Made by a program: the position numbers and the translations under genes. A model generated the notes under the pieces. That model saw nothing but the letters and a program-made list of their open reading frames with translations, had not been told where the DNA came from and made no database searches. A stretch of DNA of 64,000 bases from Candidatus Gastranaerophilales bacterium (GTDB lineage Bacteria > Cyanobacteriota > Vampirovibrionia > Gastranaerophilales > Gastranaerophilaceae), in NCBI GenBank assembly GCA_944322945.1, contig CALUQN010000004.1, positions 62,001-126,000 on the forward strand, given 5' to 3'. Positions 52,919 to 61,446 of the stretch are shown here, in pieces; position 1 is the first letter of the stretch, and each line of letters opens with the position of its first letter.

Positions 52919-53545
52919 ATGACGCAGGGATTGTTTATCACATTTGAAGGCGCTGACGGCTGCGGTAAGACCACCCAGCTTAAACTGCTTGCAGAATATT
53001 TACAAAAAAACGGCGTGGATGTTCTCGTTACCAGAGAACCAGGCGCTAAAGGTCTCGGCGAAAAACTCCGCGATATTCTGCTGAATTATGACGGCGTTGT
53101 TTCTGACCGTTGCGAAGCTTTTCTCTTCCTTGCTGATCGTGCACAGCATATTGATACAATTGTTGCACCGGCTGTGGATGCAGGTAAGGTTGTCCTCTGT
53201 GACAGACATATTGACAGCACTGCCGCTTATCAGGGCTATGGCAGAGGGCAGGATATTGTGCAGATTAATAACTTGAATATGATTGCCACAGGCGGCAGAA
53301 AACCTGATTTAACCATTGTTTTTGATATTGATGCGGAAACCTCCCTTGCACGCGTCGGCTCTGCAAAAGACAGGATGGAAAGCTCCGGTATAGAGTTTTT
53401 TAACCGTGTTAGAGATGGGTATTTGAAAATTGCAGCGCTGGAACCCAATAGAATTAAGGTTCTTGATGCAACAAAATCTATTGATGAAGTTCAGCAAGAT
53501 GTCATTGAGCTTATTAATACGAAATTGTGCGCTTTAAAAAGTTAA
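52919..53545 (+). CDS. tmk: Thymidylate kinase
   Basis: 208 residues from the ATG at 52919 with GGAG eight bases upstream. Phosphorylates dTMP to dTDP for DNA synthesis. P-loop FEGADGCGKTT (9-19), DR motif in VLCDRHIDSTAAYQGYGRG (LID/substrate region), and TREPGAKGLGEKLR (dTMP-binding). Standard length. Its TAA overlaps the convergent gene's stop by four bases. Confidence 0.96.
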   Translation: MTQGLFITFEGADGCGKTTQLKLLAEYLQKNGVDVLVTREPGAKGLGEKLRDILLNYDGVVSDRCEAFLFLADRAQHIDTIVAPAVDAGKVVLCDRHIDSTAAYQGYGRGQDIVQINNLNMIATGGRKPDLTIVFDIDAETSLARVGSAKDRMESSGIEFFNRVRDGYLKIAALEPNRIKVLDATKSIDEVQQDVIELINTKLCALKS

Positions 53546-54177
53546 ACCAGTAAGTTTGAGTTTTCGGGCATTTTAACAACATCAATAACATTAAGCCCTC
53601 TGAAATGTGAGACTACTTTGATATTTGACGGATTTTTTGTATTTTCTTTGGCTAAAATAGCACCTACAATTGCTTCCAGCTGCGACATAGGCATCATATT
53701 GACCGGCAAATCCTCATATCCCCATTCATATTTCAGCGCCTGCTGCAGAAATTTGCAGTCCGCAGGGGAACGCTCTTTAAAACATGAGTTGAGATGCAGG
53801 CTCTGACGCGTCAGGTATAATTCAAACCTATTGACATCAATATTTTGCTCTTCTTGTAGTGATTTAAAAAATTCGGCACCGCGGGTGGAATATCTTTGCG
53901 TCCAGTTGTCCTGATTCGGCATAAGCGGGTTTGTTGCAACCATCTGGTAAGGCTTTGACAGCACACGCCATTTCCCGTTCAACATTGTTTTGTCCCACGG
54001 TAGAGATACACAGATTTTTGATTGTTTCAATGATGAAAAATTTTCGAAAAAATGAATAACGTCATTCATTTTGTAGAATTTGTCAATCATTATTATATTG
54101 TCTGCCTCATCAATAATAGCCAGCCCTGTGTCAATTGTGGAGCCGGCTGACAGTGATAATCCTACATAATAATTCAT
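53542..54177 (-). CDS. RNase H-like fold protein (DUF429-like)
   Basis: 211 residues. The start YYVGLSLSAGSTIDTGLAII is a glycine-rich first strand of an actin/RNase H-like fold, with ICVSLPWDK as a later strand and the helix PMSQLEAIVGAILAKENTK near the end, as in DUF429-type predicted nucleases. Substrate and activity are unknown. It follows map by nine bases on the same strand, so it is probably in the adk-map transcript. Confidence 0.6.
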   Translation of the reverse strand: MNYYVGLSLSAGSTIDTGLAIIDEADNIIMIDKFYKMNDVIHFFENFSSLKQSKICVSLPWDKTMLNGKWRVLSKPYQMVATNPLMPNQDNWTQRYSTRGAEFFKSLQEEQNIDVNRFELYLTRQSLHLNSCFKERSPADCKFLQQALKYEWGYEDLPVNMMPMSQLEAIVGAILAKENTKNPSNIKVVSHFRGLNVIDVVKMPENSNLLV

Positions 54178-54186
54178 AGAATATAA

Positions 54187-54939
54187 TTACTCCATAAGCT
54201 TTGTCATAATCATAGGCTCGTCGTCGGTTGCAAGAACTGTATGTTCAAAGTGTGCGGAAGCTTTGCTGTCAGCAGTGCTTACAGTCCATTCGTCATCAGC
54301 GACGACAACTTCGTCGCATCCGAGGTTAAGCATAGGTTCTATTGCTATAACGTATCCTTGCTTAATCAGAGTATGATCTCCGACTCTGTAATTGTACAAA
54401 AACGGTTCTTCGTGCATTGTTCTGCCCACGCCGTGACCGCCGTATTGTCTTACAATCCCGTAATGTTCGCGGTTTGCGACGGCTTCTATAGCGCCGGATA
54501 TGTCGTCCAGAACATTACCGGCTCTCATTTGTGCGATACCTGCGTAAAGAGCCTCTTCCGTGACTTTCATTAATTTTTGTTTTTCTTCGGAAATTTTTCC
54601 GACAGCATAAGTCCATGCGCTGTCGCCTACAAATCCGCCATAAGTTGCGCCTACATCAATGCTTATTATGTCACCCTCTTTCAGAATGACATTTGCTGAC
54701 GGGATGCCGTGTACTACCTGTTCGTTTATTGATGTGCATATAGCTCCGGGGAAGCCGTGGTAACCTAAAAATGTCGGGATGGCACGGTTTTCTTTTATAA
54801 CTTTTGTTGCTATACTGTCAAGTTCCAGTGTGCTGATGCCGGGTTCTACCACTTCTTTCATTTTTTGATGAACAAGTGCTACGATGTGTCCGGCATGGCG
54901 CAATCGTTTTATATCATCTTTTGATTTACGGTTAATCAT
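54187..54939 (-). CDS. map: Methionine aminopeptidase, type I
   Basis: 250 residues. Removes N-terminal Met. Metal ligands are in IDVGATYGGFVGDSA (two Asp), YGGHGVGRTMHEEPF (His, substrate His), VIAIEPMLN (Glu) and the last Glu in FEHTVLAT; HGFPGAICTSINEQVVHGIP carries the conserved substrate His. Length is normal. Preceded by adk with a 23-base gap. Confidence 0.97.
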   Translation of the reverse strand: MINRKSKDDIKRLRHAGHIVALVHQKMKEVVEPGISTLELDSIATKVIKENRAIPTFLGYHGFPGAICTSINEQVVHGIPSANVILKEGDIISIDVGATYGGFVGDSAWTYAVGKISEEKQKLMKVTEEALYAGIAQMRAGNVLDDISGAIEAVANREHYGIVRQYGGHGVGRTMHEEPFLYNYRVGDHTLIKQGYVIAIEPMLNLGCDEVVVADDEWTVSTADSKASAHFEHTVLATDDEPMIMTKLME

Positions 54940-54962
54940 TTGTACTTCTTTCTCTATAAAAA

Positions 54963-55622
54963 TTATTTAATTACTTCAAGCAATCTTTCCCAAACTGTTT
55001 CAATGTCGCCGTTTGCGTCGATTGTTCTCAATAATCCTTTATTTTTGTAGTATTCAATCAACGGTGCTGTTTCGTTGAAATAAGTGTCAAATCTTGCCTG
55101 AGCTACTTCGCGGGTATCATCTTTGCGCTGGGTTAATTGTGCGCCGCATTTGTCACAGGTATTTTCTTTTTTCGGTGCCTTAAATGCAAGGTTGTAGATT
55201 TCTCCGCAAACAGGGCAAGAACGGCGGTTTACTATTCTTTCAACCAGAATGCCTGTGTCTATATCAAAATATACCGCTATAAATTCTCTTTTTATATCTT
55301 TGTCGATTTCGGCGTTCATTTTTTCAAGCTCATCAGCCTGTTCTACGCTTCTCGGGTAACCGTCGAGGATATAGCCGTTTTTGCAGTCATCTTGAGATAA
55401 TCTGTTTTTGATAATTTTTGAAACAAGTTCAACCGGTACAAGCTGACCTTTATCAATATATGATTTAGCTTCTTTTCCGGCTTCGGTTTCGCCTTTGATT
55501 TCCGCTCTTAAAAGCGAGCCGGTGTCAATATGCGGCATATTCAAGTGCTCTGCAAGTCTTGCTGTTTGTGTGCCTTTGCCGCAGGCGGGCGGTCCTAAAA
55601 AAATAAGTTCTTTTTTTGTCAT
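54963..55622 (-). CDS. adk: Adenylate kinase
   Basis: 219 residues. Interconverts ATP + AMP and 2 ADP. P-loop FLGPPACGKGTQ (8-19), AMP-binding DGYPRSVEQADEL, and the long LID with a Cys4 zinc site (CPVCG and CDKCG, about residues 130-155). The Cys-type LID is typical of zinc-binding Gram-positive and cyanobacterial-relative adenylate kinases. adk-map is here outside a ribosomal protein operon, as far as the window shows. Confidence 0.97.
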   Translation of the reverse strand: MTKKELIFLGPPACGKGTQTARLAEHLNMPHIDTGSLLRAEIKGETEAGKEAKSYIDKGQLVPVELVSKIIKNRLSQDDCKNGYILDGYPRSVEQADELEKMNAEIDKDIKREFIAVYFDIDTGILVERIVNRRSCPVCGEIYNLAFKAPKKENTCDKCGAQLTQRKDDTREVAQARFDTYFNETAPLIEYYKNKGLLRTIDANGDIETVWERLLEVIK

Positions 55623-56077
55623 AATTCTTTTCTCTCTTTTGTTACCTTATAAACTTATCTTACATCAAGAAATGTTTTTATTCAACAAAACTACAAAGGT
55701 ATTTATATATATATGTTTCCCAAAATATTATTAAAAGATAAAAATAATGTCATTCCAAACGCCGGACTGAGCTACGTATTTCGAAATCTTACTACCGGCA
55801 AGACCCTGCGGAAAAACAACACAGGATTTGAATGGTGACAAGACCCTGAAACAAGTTCAGGGTGACAAAAAAATTAATATGTCATCCCGAATTTATTTCG
55901 GGATCTTACCACTAGGAAACAGTTGCTTCAAGTTGGCAAGCCCCTGTGGGAAACCGGACATTTTTCACAAAATCATAGATTTTGGAAAAAGTAGTCAATC
56001 AAGTTCAGGGGAACAAGTTTGCCCATTTTTAGTAGAATTTGATATATATTCCACTCCAAAACCTTGCAGGGCGGGTT
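55623..56077. repeat. Repeat cluster between adk and the coiled-coil gene
   Basis: 55842-56050 is a copy of the 22681-22767 repeat (CCTGAA...TTCAGG and CCCGAA...TTCGGG hairpins) carrying an extra CCGGACATTTTTCAC block (55948-56011) that also exists at 12548-12611. The first 170 bases hold the AT-rich upstream region of adk without a clear promoter. Confidence 0.75.
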
Positions 56078-56728
56078 TTATTTTATTGTGCTCATTGATT
56101 TGGTGATTTGTGAATGGATTTTATTTGCGCGGTACAGATATGCGGTTAATTTTTCGTAGCTTGCGGTTGTTTCACCGTATGGAACTTTCATCGCAATTAA
56201 TTCATCAACGTTCTGGTTTATGCTTCTTAATGTATCCAGAGAATCACTCAAATCCATTATTGATTTGAATTTTTTTGAGACTTTGGAGATAATTTTTTTT
56301 GATATAAATTTTTGCATTTTGGTAATTACGGATTCTTTTTTGCTGCCTTTGATAGCAGAGCCGGCAATTTTTTCGGCAAGATTGCGTTTTGAAAATTCTT
56401 CTTTCAGTTCCGCGATTTCTTTTTCCAGAGTTTTTGCCTGAATTTTTAATTCCATTACATCGAGCAGTTTCCCCAAAAGTTCTGCGCCTTTTATTTTGGC
56501 GTTTACTGCGTCAAGCATTTCTGTTTTTTCTGCAATTTTATATTCAAGTTTGATAAATTCATCCCCGAGCTCATCGACGGAATTATTGTTCAAAAGATTG
56601 GAATCATAATCATTCAGCTTGTGATTACTCATAAAAGGAAGAGAAGCCTGAGGCTCAAAAAACGTTTGTTTTCTGCTTCCGAATATATTGGTGACACTTT
56701 CAACTTTTTGATTATTACTGCTATCCAT
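56078..56728 (-). CDS. Coiled-coil protein of unknown function
   Basis: 216 residues. Polar N-terminus (1-45), then a long coiled-coil from about residue 58 to 125 (KIAEKTEMLDAVNAKIKGAE; IQAKTLEKEIAELKEEFSKR), then a helical C-terminal part with KKIISKVSKKFK. No membrane segment. No known family. On the same strand as the LptF-type gene, 57 bases downstream of it; co-transcription is plausible. Confidence 0.55.
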   Translation of the reverse strand: MDSSNNQKVESVTNIFGSRKQTFFEPQASLPFMSNHKLNDYDSNLLNNNSVDELGDEFIKLEYKIAEKTEMLDAVNAKIKGAELLGKLLDVMELKIQAKTLEKEIAELKEEFSKRNLAEKIAGSAIKGSKKESVITKMQKFISKKIISKVSKKFKSIMDLSDSLDTLRSINQNVDELIAMKVPYGETTASYEKLTAYLYRANKIHSQITKSMSTIK

Positions 56729-56785
56729 ACTATTTATATTTTAACTCAAATTATACTTGATATTCACCTGCAAACGGTGGAAAAA

Positions 56786-57910
56786 TCAGTTAATTGTGTA
56801 GACTTTTTTGTAGTAAAGGTAAACACCTGCGCAGGTGAGGACTATATTCGGCATCCATGCTGCCAAAAACGGCGGCATAGTACCGGCTTCCCCGAACGAA
56901 ATAGACAGTGCACGTATCAGATAATACACAAATATAATCAGAATGCTGAACAAAAATCCGCGGTTATATCTGACTCTCGGCGGGGTAATTGCAAGCGGAA
57001 CACCAATCAGAACAAGGGCAATTGTTGTGAGCGGCAGCGCAATTTTGTCAAACAATTCAACATAAATTTCACGCTGCTGCTTTCCGCTTAATTCTGCTTT
57101 TCTCAGGTATTTTATTAATTTTGTAAAATTCATTTCTTTGGCAACGTTTTTATTTAATTCTCTTGACATATCAAGCCCGAATTTTACGACTGAATCGTCA
57201 AAGAGTGTTGTATTCAAGACTTTTCCGTCATCTCCGACTGTGTAAATTGCGCCCTTTTCAAAATTCCAGCCTTCAGGAGACGTTTTGCCCTCTTGCGCCT
57301 GAAGAATTTGTATGGTGCCTTCTTTGGAAGTATCAAGCACTGTAATGTTATGCAAAATTTTATCTTCGCAATATCCGACATAAAACAGTCTTTTCAATCC
57401 GCCGCGGTCATTGAGTTCTTTGAATACAAAGTTCTGTTTGCCGTCAGGGATATTTTTCTGCCCGAGAGCCCACAGCGCCAAATCTTTTGACTGCTTAGTC
57501 ATTACAGGCACGATACTTTCGTTTATTACAAAACTGAATACAGACATACATATTGCAAATATAAAAATCGGTTTTGCTATTCTGTTAAGTCCGATGCCGC
57601 ACGCTCTCATAACTGTTATTTCCGAATCCAGACTCAACTTATTAAGCGTCATAACAGTTGCAAGCAAAACGCCCATAGGTATTGTCATTACAATGACTGA
57701 AGGCAGGTTCAGGATTATCATCATAAAAGCCACTTTAAACGGAATTCCGAAAAGCGATATCTGTTTGATAAGCGTAATAAACGTATCAGATGCAAAAATA
57801 ATTGATGTAAATACGCAAACACCCATCAAAAACATTTCAATGACCTGTCTGAGAATGTATATATCAAGTAGAGAAATTCGTTTTATCGAGCGGCTTATTT
57901 GTTTAAACAT
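56786..57910 (-). CDS. LptF/LptG-family lipopolysaccharide export permease
   Basis: 374 residues. Six hydrophobic helices, three at each end (about residues 20-110 and 285-365), flank a large periplasmic beta domain (about 135-270). LSLDSEITVMRACGIGLNRI at about 92-111 is the LptF/G coupling-helix region, and PLTTIALVLIGVPLAITPPR (about 292-311) the C-terminal half. LptF/G extract LPS from the inner membrane with the ATPase LptB, elsewhere. Only one of the two is in the window, so F versus G cannot be told; in many cyanobacterial relatives one protein serves both. Confidence 0.9.
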   Translation of the reverse strand: MFKQISRSIKRISLLDIYILRQVIEMFLMGVCVFTSIIFASDTFITLIKQISLFGIPFKVAFMMIILNLPSVIVMTIPMGVLLATVMTLNKLSLDSEITVMRACGIGLNRIAKPIFIFAICMSVFSFVINESIVPVMTKQSKDLALWALGQKNIPDGKQNFVFKELNDRGGLKRLFYVGYCEDKILHNITVLDTSKEGTIQILQAQEGKTSPEGWNFEKGAIYTVGDDGKVLNTTLFDDSVVKFGLDMSRELNKNVAKEMNFTKLIKYLRKAELSGKQQREIYVELFDKIALPLTTIALVLIGVPLAITPPRVRYNRGFLFSILIIFVYYLIRALSISFGEAGTMPPFLAAWMPNIVLTCAGVYLYYKKVYTIN

Positions 57911-57953
57911 AGAGTAATGATAGTTGAAACAAAAAAAATAATCAAATTATTAT

Positions 57954-59939
57954 CTATTCGTTGCCGGAATAAATTCTTATGTAATTCCAATAGCTTCTGA
58001 AAACTTTTTTGACGTAATCTTTTGTTTCCTGATAAGGAATTTGTTCGACAAATTCATCTGTGTCGTTGTAGTAGAGTGAGGATTTCCACCTGTTGACCGA
58101 ACCTATCCCGCCGTTATATGCCGCAACTGATGAAATATCAAGTCCGTTCAACATACTTTTCAATTCAGCGTAATAATAGCTGCCGAGTTTGATATTTGTT
58201 TCCGGATTGTGGAGGTCTTTTACGGAGTCAATCGTGACACCGTGTTTTGAGCCGATTTCTTTTGCTGTGGACGGCATTAGCTGCATTAAGCCACCTGCGC
58301 CGACAGAACTTTGCGCCTGAGGATTAAAATAGCTTTCTTCTCTCACTATTGCAAGTATCAGAGGAGAATTGTTCCCGACGTGTGATGAATATTTTTTTAT
58401 CAAATCATAATAATCTATAGGATAAACAAGCCGCCAGCGAAGGTCATATTTGTCAGGTTTGTCCTCTATTTTTTCCATAGCATCGCGTGCCACAAGCATT
58501 GAATGCGAGTAGTCACCTTTTTGATAATATATCCAGCTTTTTACAAATTCATCGTCATTTAATTCAAACAACATGTCATAGTCGCCGACTTGTGCCAGAT
58601 GCAGGTTGAGTTTTGCGTCTTTGTTAATTTCGTATGGGTATTTAACCTCTTTTTCTTTGATGTAATTATTTATGATAGCGCCGTGCATGTCATTAAGGTT
58701 CAGATATGCTCTGTATGCGTAATAATTATCCGGATAGCGTGCTATTACGCCTCTGTAGCAGCTTTTATATTCGTCGCGGTCTGTTGAACTTGTCTCAAGA
58801 ACTTTCCCCAGCCAGTACATAACCATCGGGGAATATTTTATGCTGCTGTATTTGTTCAAATATGAGCGCCCGTTTATCTTAGCCGCGGCGTACTCTTTAT
58901 TTTTTACCTGTATAAGAAAAATATTTGCAAGGGCGTCTCCTGTATATTCACTCTCTGGGTATTTGTTATAGAGTTCTCTGTAGCATGAGAGTTGTTGAGA
59001 TGCCGGTGAAGACTGGCATTTAAGGTTAAGAATATAGTCTCTGCCTACAGGTGCCGGATAAGAATACAATTTTGAAAGTGCTCCGTATTCATTCGGTTCT
59101 GTTTTTGCATACAAATCCACAGCGTCACGGAGGTCATCAATATTTACATCTTTTGCGTGAAATGACAGCCCGTATTCCGTGAGTGCTTTCGCCTTAGATT
59201 TTAAACCAAGTGAAAAATTAATTTTTGCTCCAAGTGCCCAGGATTTTGCTGCAGGAACATGGAAAAGTGCCTCATTTGCACATTTCAGGTCACCGAGGAG
59301 ATAATAACTTTTTGCGATTAAAAGATAATCTTGAGTCCCAATAGGAAGGTTTGCAATTTTTATTTCGCTTAAAATATTCTGAACCCATCTGCCTGACGGA
59401 GATTTTTTCAGATATGACATGTAGCGGTTTTTAATTTCTAGTTTTTCTTCGTCAGTCAAATCAGAGGTTGAAGTCAAAAGAATTTTTCCGAGAAAATATT
59501 CCGCAGCAATACCGTAATCGGTTCCGGGTGCGGCGGCGAGAATTTCTTCAAAATATTTTTGCGCCAAATCAGGTCTTGAATCTACTAGCAGTCTTGCCGC
59601 GTGATATTTTGACCTCAGACTCAGCCTGTGGGACGGGTAATTATTGAACAAAAGCTGATATTGTTTAATCGCTGCATCAAAATCTTCTATATCTTCCGCG
59701 CACTTTGCCTGCCGGTATATCGCAGCAGGTTTCAGGTCTGAAAGAAACGAAACTTTTGAAAATTGGTAATAGGAATTTTGCAAATTCCCTGCTTTGTAAT
59801 CTTCAAATGCCTGTGTATAAATTTCCAGAGCTCGCGATGCGGAATGTGCTATAGTGACAGCCCCCGCAGCTATTGCCAACCCAACCCCAAGTATTACGGC
59901 TATGATTATGATTTTTTCTTTTTTGGTTAAAGGGTTCAT
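57954..59939 (-). CDS. Soluble lytic transglycosylase (Slt70-like) with TPR-type helices
   Basis: 661 residues from the ATG at 59939, where a membrane/signal helix (MNPLTKKEKIIIIAVILGVG) begins; an ATG at 59984 would add 15 residues. A long alpha-helical superhelix with TPR-like units (about 35-480) ends in a C-terminal SLT domain: ILAIVREESYFNPQAQSSVG with catalytic Glu in E-S, GAGGLMQLMPSTAKEIG, and SVAAYNGGIGSVNRW. It cleaves the MurNAc-GlcNAc bond to give 1,6-anhydroMurNAc. It acts in the periplasm, probably anchored to the inner membrane. Confidence 0.93.
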   Translation of the reverse strand: MNPLTKKEKIIIIAVILGVGLAIAAGAVTIAHSASRALEIYTQAFEDYKAGNLQNSYYQFSKVSFLSDLKPAAIYRQAKCAEDIEDFDAAIKQYQLLFNNYPSHRLSLRSKYHAARLLVDSRPDLAQKYFEEILAAAPGTDYGIAAEYFLGKILLTSTSDLTDEEKLEIKNRYMSYLKKSPSGRWVQNILSEIKIANLPIGTQDYLLIAKSYYLLGDLKCANEALFHVPAAKSWALGAKINFSLGLKSKAKALTEYGLSFHAKDVNIDDLRDAVDLYAKTEPNEYGALSKLYSYPAPVGRDYILNLKCQSSPASQQLSCYRELYNKYPESEYTGDALANIFLIQVKNKEYAAAKINGRSYLNKYSSIKYSPMVMYWLGKVLETSSTDRDEYKSCYRGVIARYPDNYYAYRAYLNLNDMHGAIINNYIKEKEVKYPYEINKDAKLNLHLAQVGDYDMLFELNDDEFVKSWIYYQKGDYSHSMLVARDAMEKIEDKPDKYDLRWRLVYPIDYYDLIKKYSSHVGNNSPLILAIVREESYFNPQAQSSVGAGGLMQLMPSTAKEIGSKHGVTIDSVKDLHNPETNIKLGSYYYAELKSMLNGLDISSVAAYNGGIGSVNRWKSSLYYNDTDEFVEQIPYQETKDYVKKVFRSYWNYIRIYSGNE

Positions 59940-60000
59940 ACCTATTAATTTTATCAAAAATTTCGGATTTTCAAAATTTTTCATTTTTTTTTACAAACAA

Positions 60001-60029
60001 AAAAGCAAGGCTTTTTACACCTTGCTTTT
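60001..60029 (-). terminator. Terminator of the LysM gene
   Basis: AAAAGCAAGG (60001-60010) pairs with CCTTGCTTTT (60020-60029). Read on the minus strand the stem ends in a T run, placing it downstream of the LysM gene and before the lytic transglycosylase. Confidence 0.85.
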
Positions 60030-60068
60030 GTTGTAACTTGTATGGTTGGTACAAGTTAGGAACGAAAC

Positions 60069-60719
60069 TTATTTAGGTATCGGCATATCAGCCGGATACA
60101 GTCTCAGTTTACTGTCGTAAATTCCTGCACTATCCGAGTCGCCGCCGCCCGGGATGTAATTGTGTCTTCTTATAGCACCGTCCTGCAGGTTATATCTTTC
60201 TTTGATTTCACCGTAAGTTTCAGTGCCGAAAAGTCCTTCATCTTCCGTGCGGTACTCGTAGTACCCGCCGGTTTTGATTAGTCCGAAAAGGGCTGTATCT
60301 TCCGGTACCCAGGCTAGTCTGCCGGATTTTAAATCTTTGTTCATATAATGTTGGGCAACTTCTACAGGGTCTGTCAAACCTTTTTGTTCAACTTCCTGCT
60401 GCTCAGCTTTCATTCTCGCATTGTGTTTGCGTTGTGCAATTAATTCATCACTCGCTGTGCCGCGCGGGATAATTAAATCCTGACCTATCATGATGTCTTT
60501 GAGGCTGGTATTGTTTGCAGCCATAATGTCTTCAACTGTTGTGTCATATTTTACGGCAAGTTCCGACAGTGTCATTCCTTCCGTAACTTTAATTGTAACA
60601 TTATTACCGTTACCATTTGTAAAATTAATAGTAATTTGACCATCTTCACTTTGCGGGACAACTGTTGTTCTCTGGGGGTCGCCGCCAATTGAGCCTACGC
60701 CTTGTACACCTTTTACCAT
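60069..60719 (-). CDS. LysM-domain protein
   Basis: 216 residues with AAGGAG upstream of the ATG. A LysM domain spans about residues 41-86 (VTIKVTEGMTLSELAVKYDT ... VEDIMAANNTSLKDIMIGQD, LIIPRG). The C-terminal part (about 118-216) is polar, with Tyr/Gly-rich YYEYRTEDEGLFGTETYGEI. It has no signal peptide or membrane helix. LysM binds peptidoglycan or chitin, so export would have to be non-classical, for instance through the flagellar apparatus. A sigma-28-type promoter lies upstream. Confidence 0.78.
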   Translation of the reverse strand: MVKGVQGVGSIGGDPQRTTVVPQSEDGQITINFTNGNGNNVTIKVTEGMTLSELAVKYDTTVEDIMAANNTSLKDIMIGQDLIIPRGTASDELIAQRKHNARMKAEQQEVEQKGLTDPVEVAQHYMNKDLKSGRLAWVPEDTALFGLIKTGGYYEYRTEDEGLFGTETYGEIKERYNLQDGAIRRHNYIPGGGDSDSAGIYDSKLRLYPADMPIPK

Positions 60720-60759
60720 GATGTGTTTCTCCTTAGATTGTATATTTTCTCTATGTATG

Positions 60760-60787
60760 TATACGGCACAATCTGTGAAAAACTTTA
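60760..60787 (-). promoter_or_regulatory. Second sigma-28-type promoter, upstream of LysM gene
   Basis: On the minus strand, TAAAGTTT (60787-60780), a 12-base spacer, then GCCGTATA (60767-60760). The first 8-mer and spacing equal those at 7452-7479; the -10 has six of eight consensus positions. The LysM ATG is 41 bases downstream. Confidence 0.6.
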
Positions 60788-60795
60788 GGGTTTAT

Positions 60796-61446
60796 TTACA
60801 AAATGTTACAAAACATGTCAAAAATTTTATGCACAGGCTTAAAAAGTTCTTGAACGGGGCAGGTTTCATCAAGTTCCAGAGTGATTGTTTTAATTCCTCT
60901 TTCGACACCTGCATAAGTTCCGAAACTGCCGGGTGTTGGGTAGCCGATACTTGCTTCCGCCGGATAATTTATTATGTTTGAAATTTTTTCCGCAAGCTCC
61001 TCTGCCGGCCCGTCATAGTTCACTACTTTGTAAGGTGAATGCAATGTAAGGATTATTTCAGGTTTGTATTCTTCCAACACTTCAATTAAAAATTTTGTTT
61101 CAGCCTCGCTTGCCGGAGAAATTCCGCCGTAGTAGGCGGTTTCACGGTCATCGCAGGTCGCATTTTCACCTTTATTCTGTCCCCAGTTTTTTGTCGGGAA
61201 ATTCCGGTTAAGGTCAACGCCGTTGGCGTTTGTGCGGGTGTTTTGCTCCATACCGTCAGGATTCAGGCATGGAATAAACAAAAGCGGGGTTTCCGGTGTT
61301 TGCCTCAGGTATTGCTTTATAATAATTTCGCCTTGCGGCTCATCACCGTGTACTACTCCGATAATCAGAATATTTTTGTGGTTATCATTTCCGATTAACT
61401 CTATTTTATTACCGTTTTTAGTGGTTATTTGTTTTAAGCTTCTCAT
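60796..61446 (-). CDS. M14-family zinc carboxypeptidase (MpaA-like murein peptide amidase)
   Basis: 216 residues. Zinc ligands HGDEPQGE (His33 and Glu36) and the third His in LTLHSP (about residue 137); substrate-binding NPDG and GVDLNRNFP (Arg); the catalytic Glu in TITLELDE (about 192). Size and short form fit MpaA/succinylglutamate-desuccinylase-like M14 enzymes, which cleave the D-Glu-mDAP bond of murein peptides in the cytoplasm. No signal peptide, in line with this role. Its ATG overlaps the ftsY stop by one base. Confidence 0.85.
   Translation of the reverse strand: MRSLKQITTKNGNKIELIGNDNHKNILIIGVVHGDEPQGEIIIKQYLRQTPETPLLFIPCLNPDGMEQNTRTNANGVDLNRNFPTKNWGQNKGENATCDDRETAYYGGISPASEAETKFLIEVLEEYKPEIILTLHSPYKVVNYDGPAEELAEKISNIINYPAEASIGYPTPGSFGTYAGVERGIKTITLELDETCPVQELFKPVHKIFDMFCNIL

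Noticed and set aside
55828-56106. Plus-strand ORF of 92 codons between adk and the coiled-coil gene
   Set aside because: Its whole length is interspersed repeat sequence.
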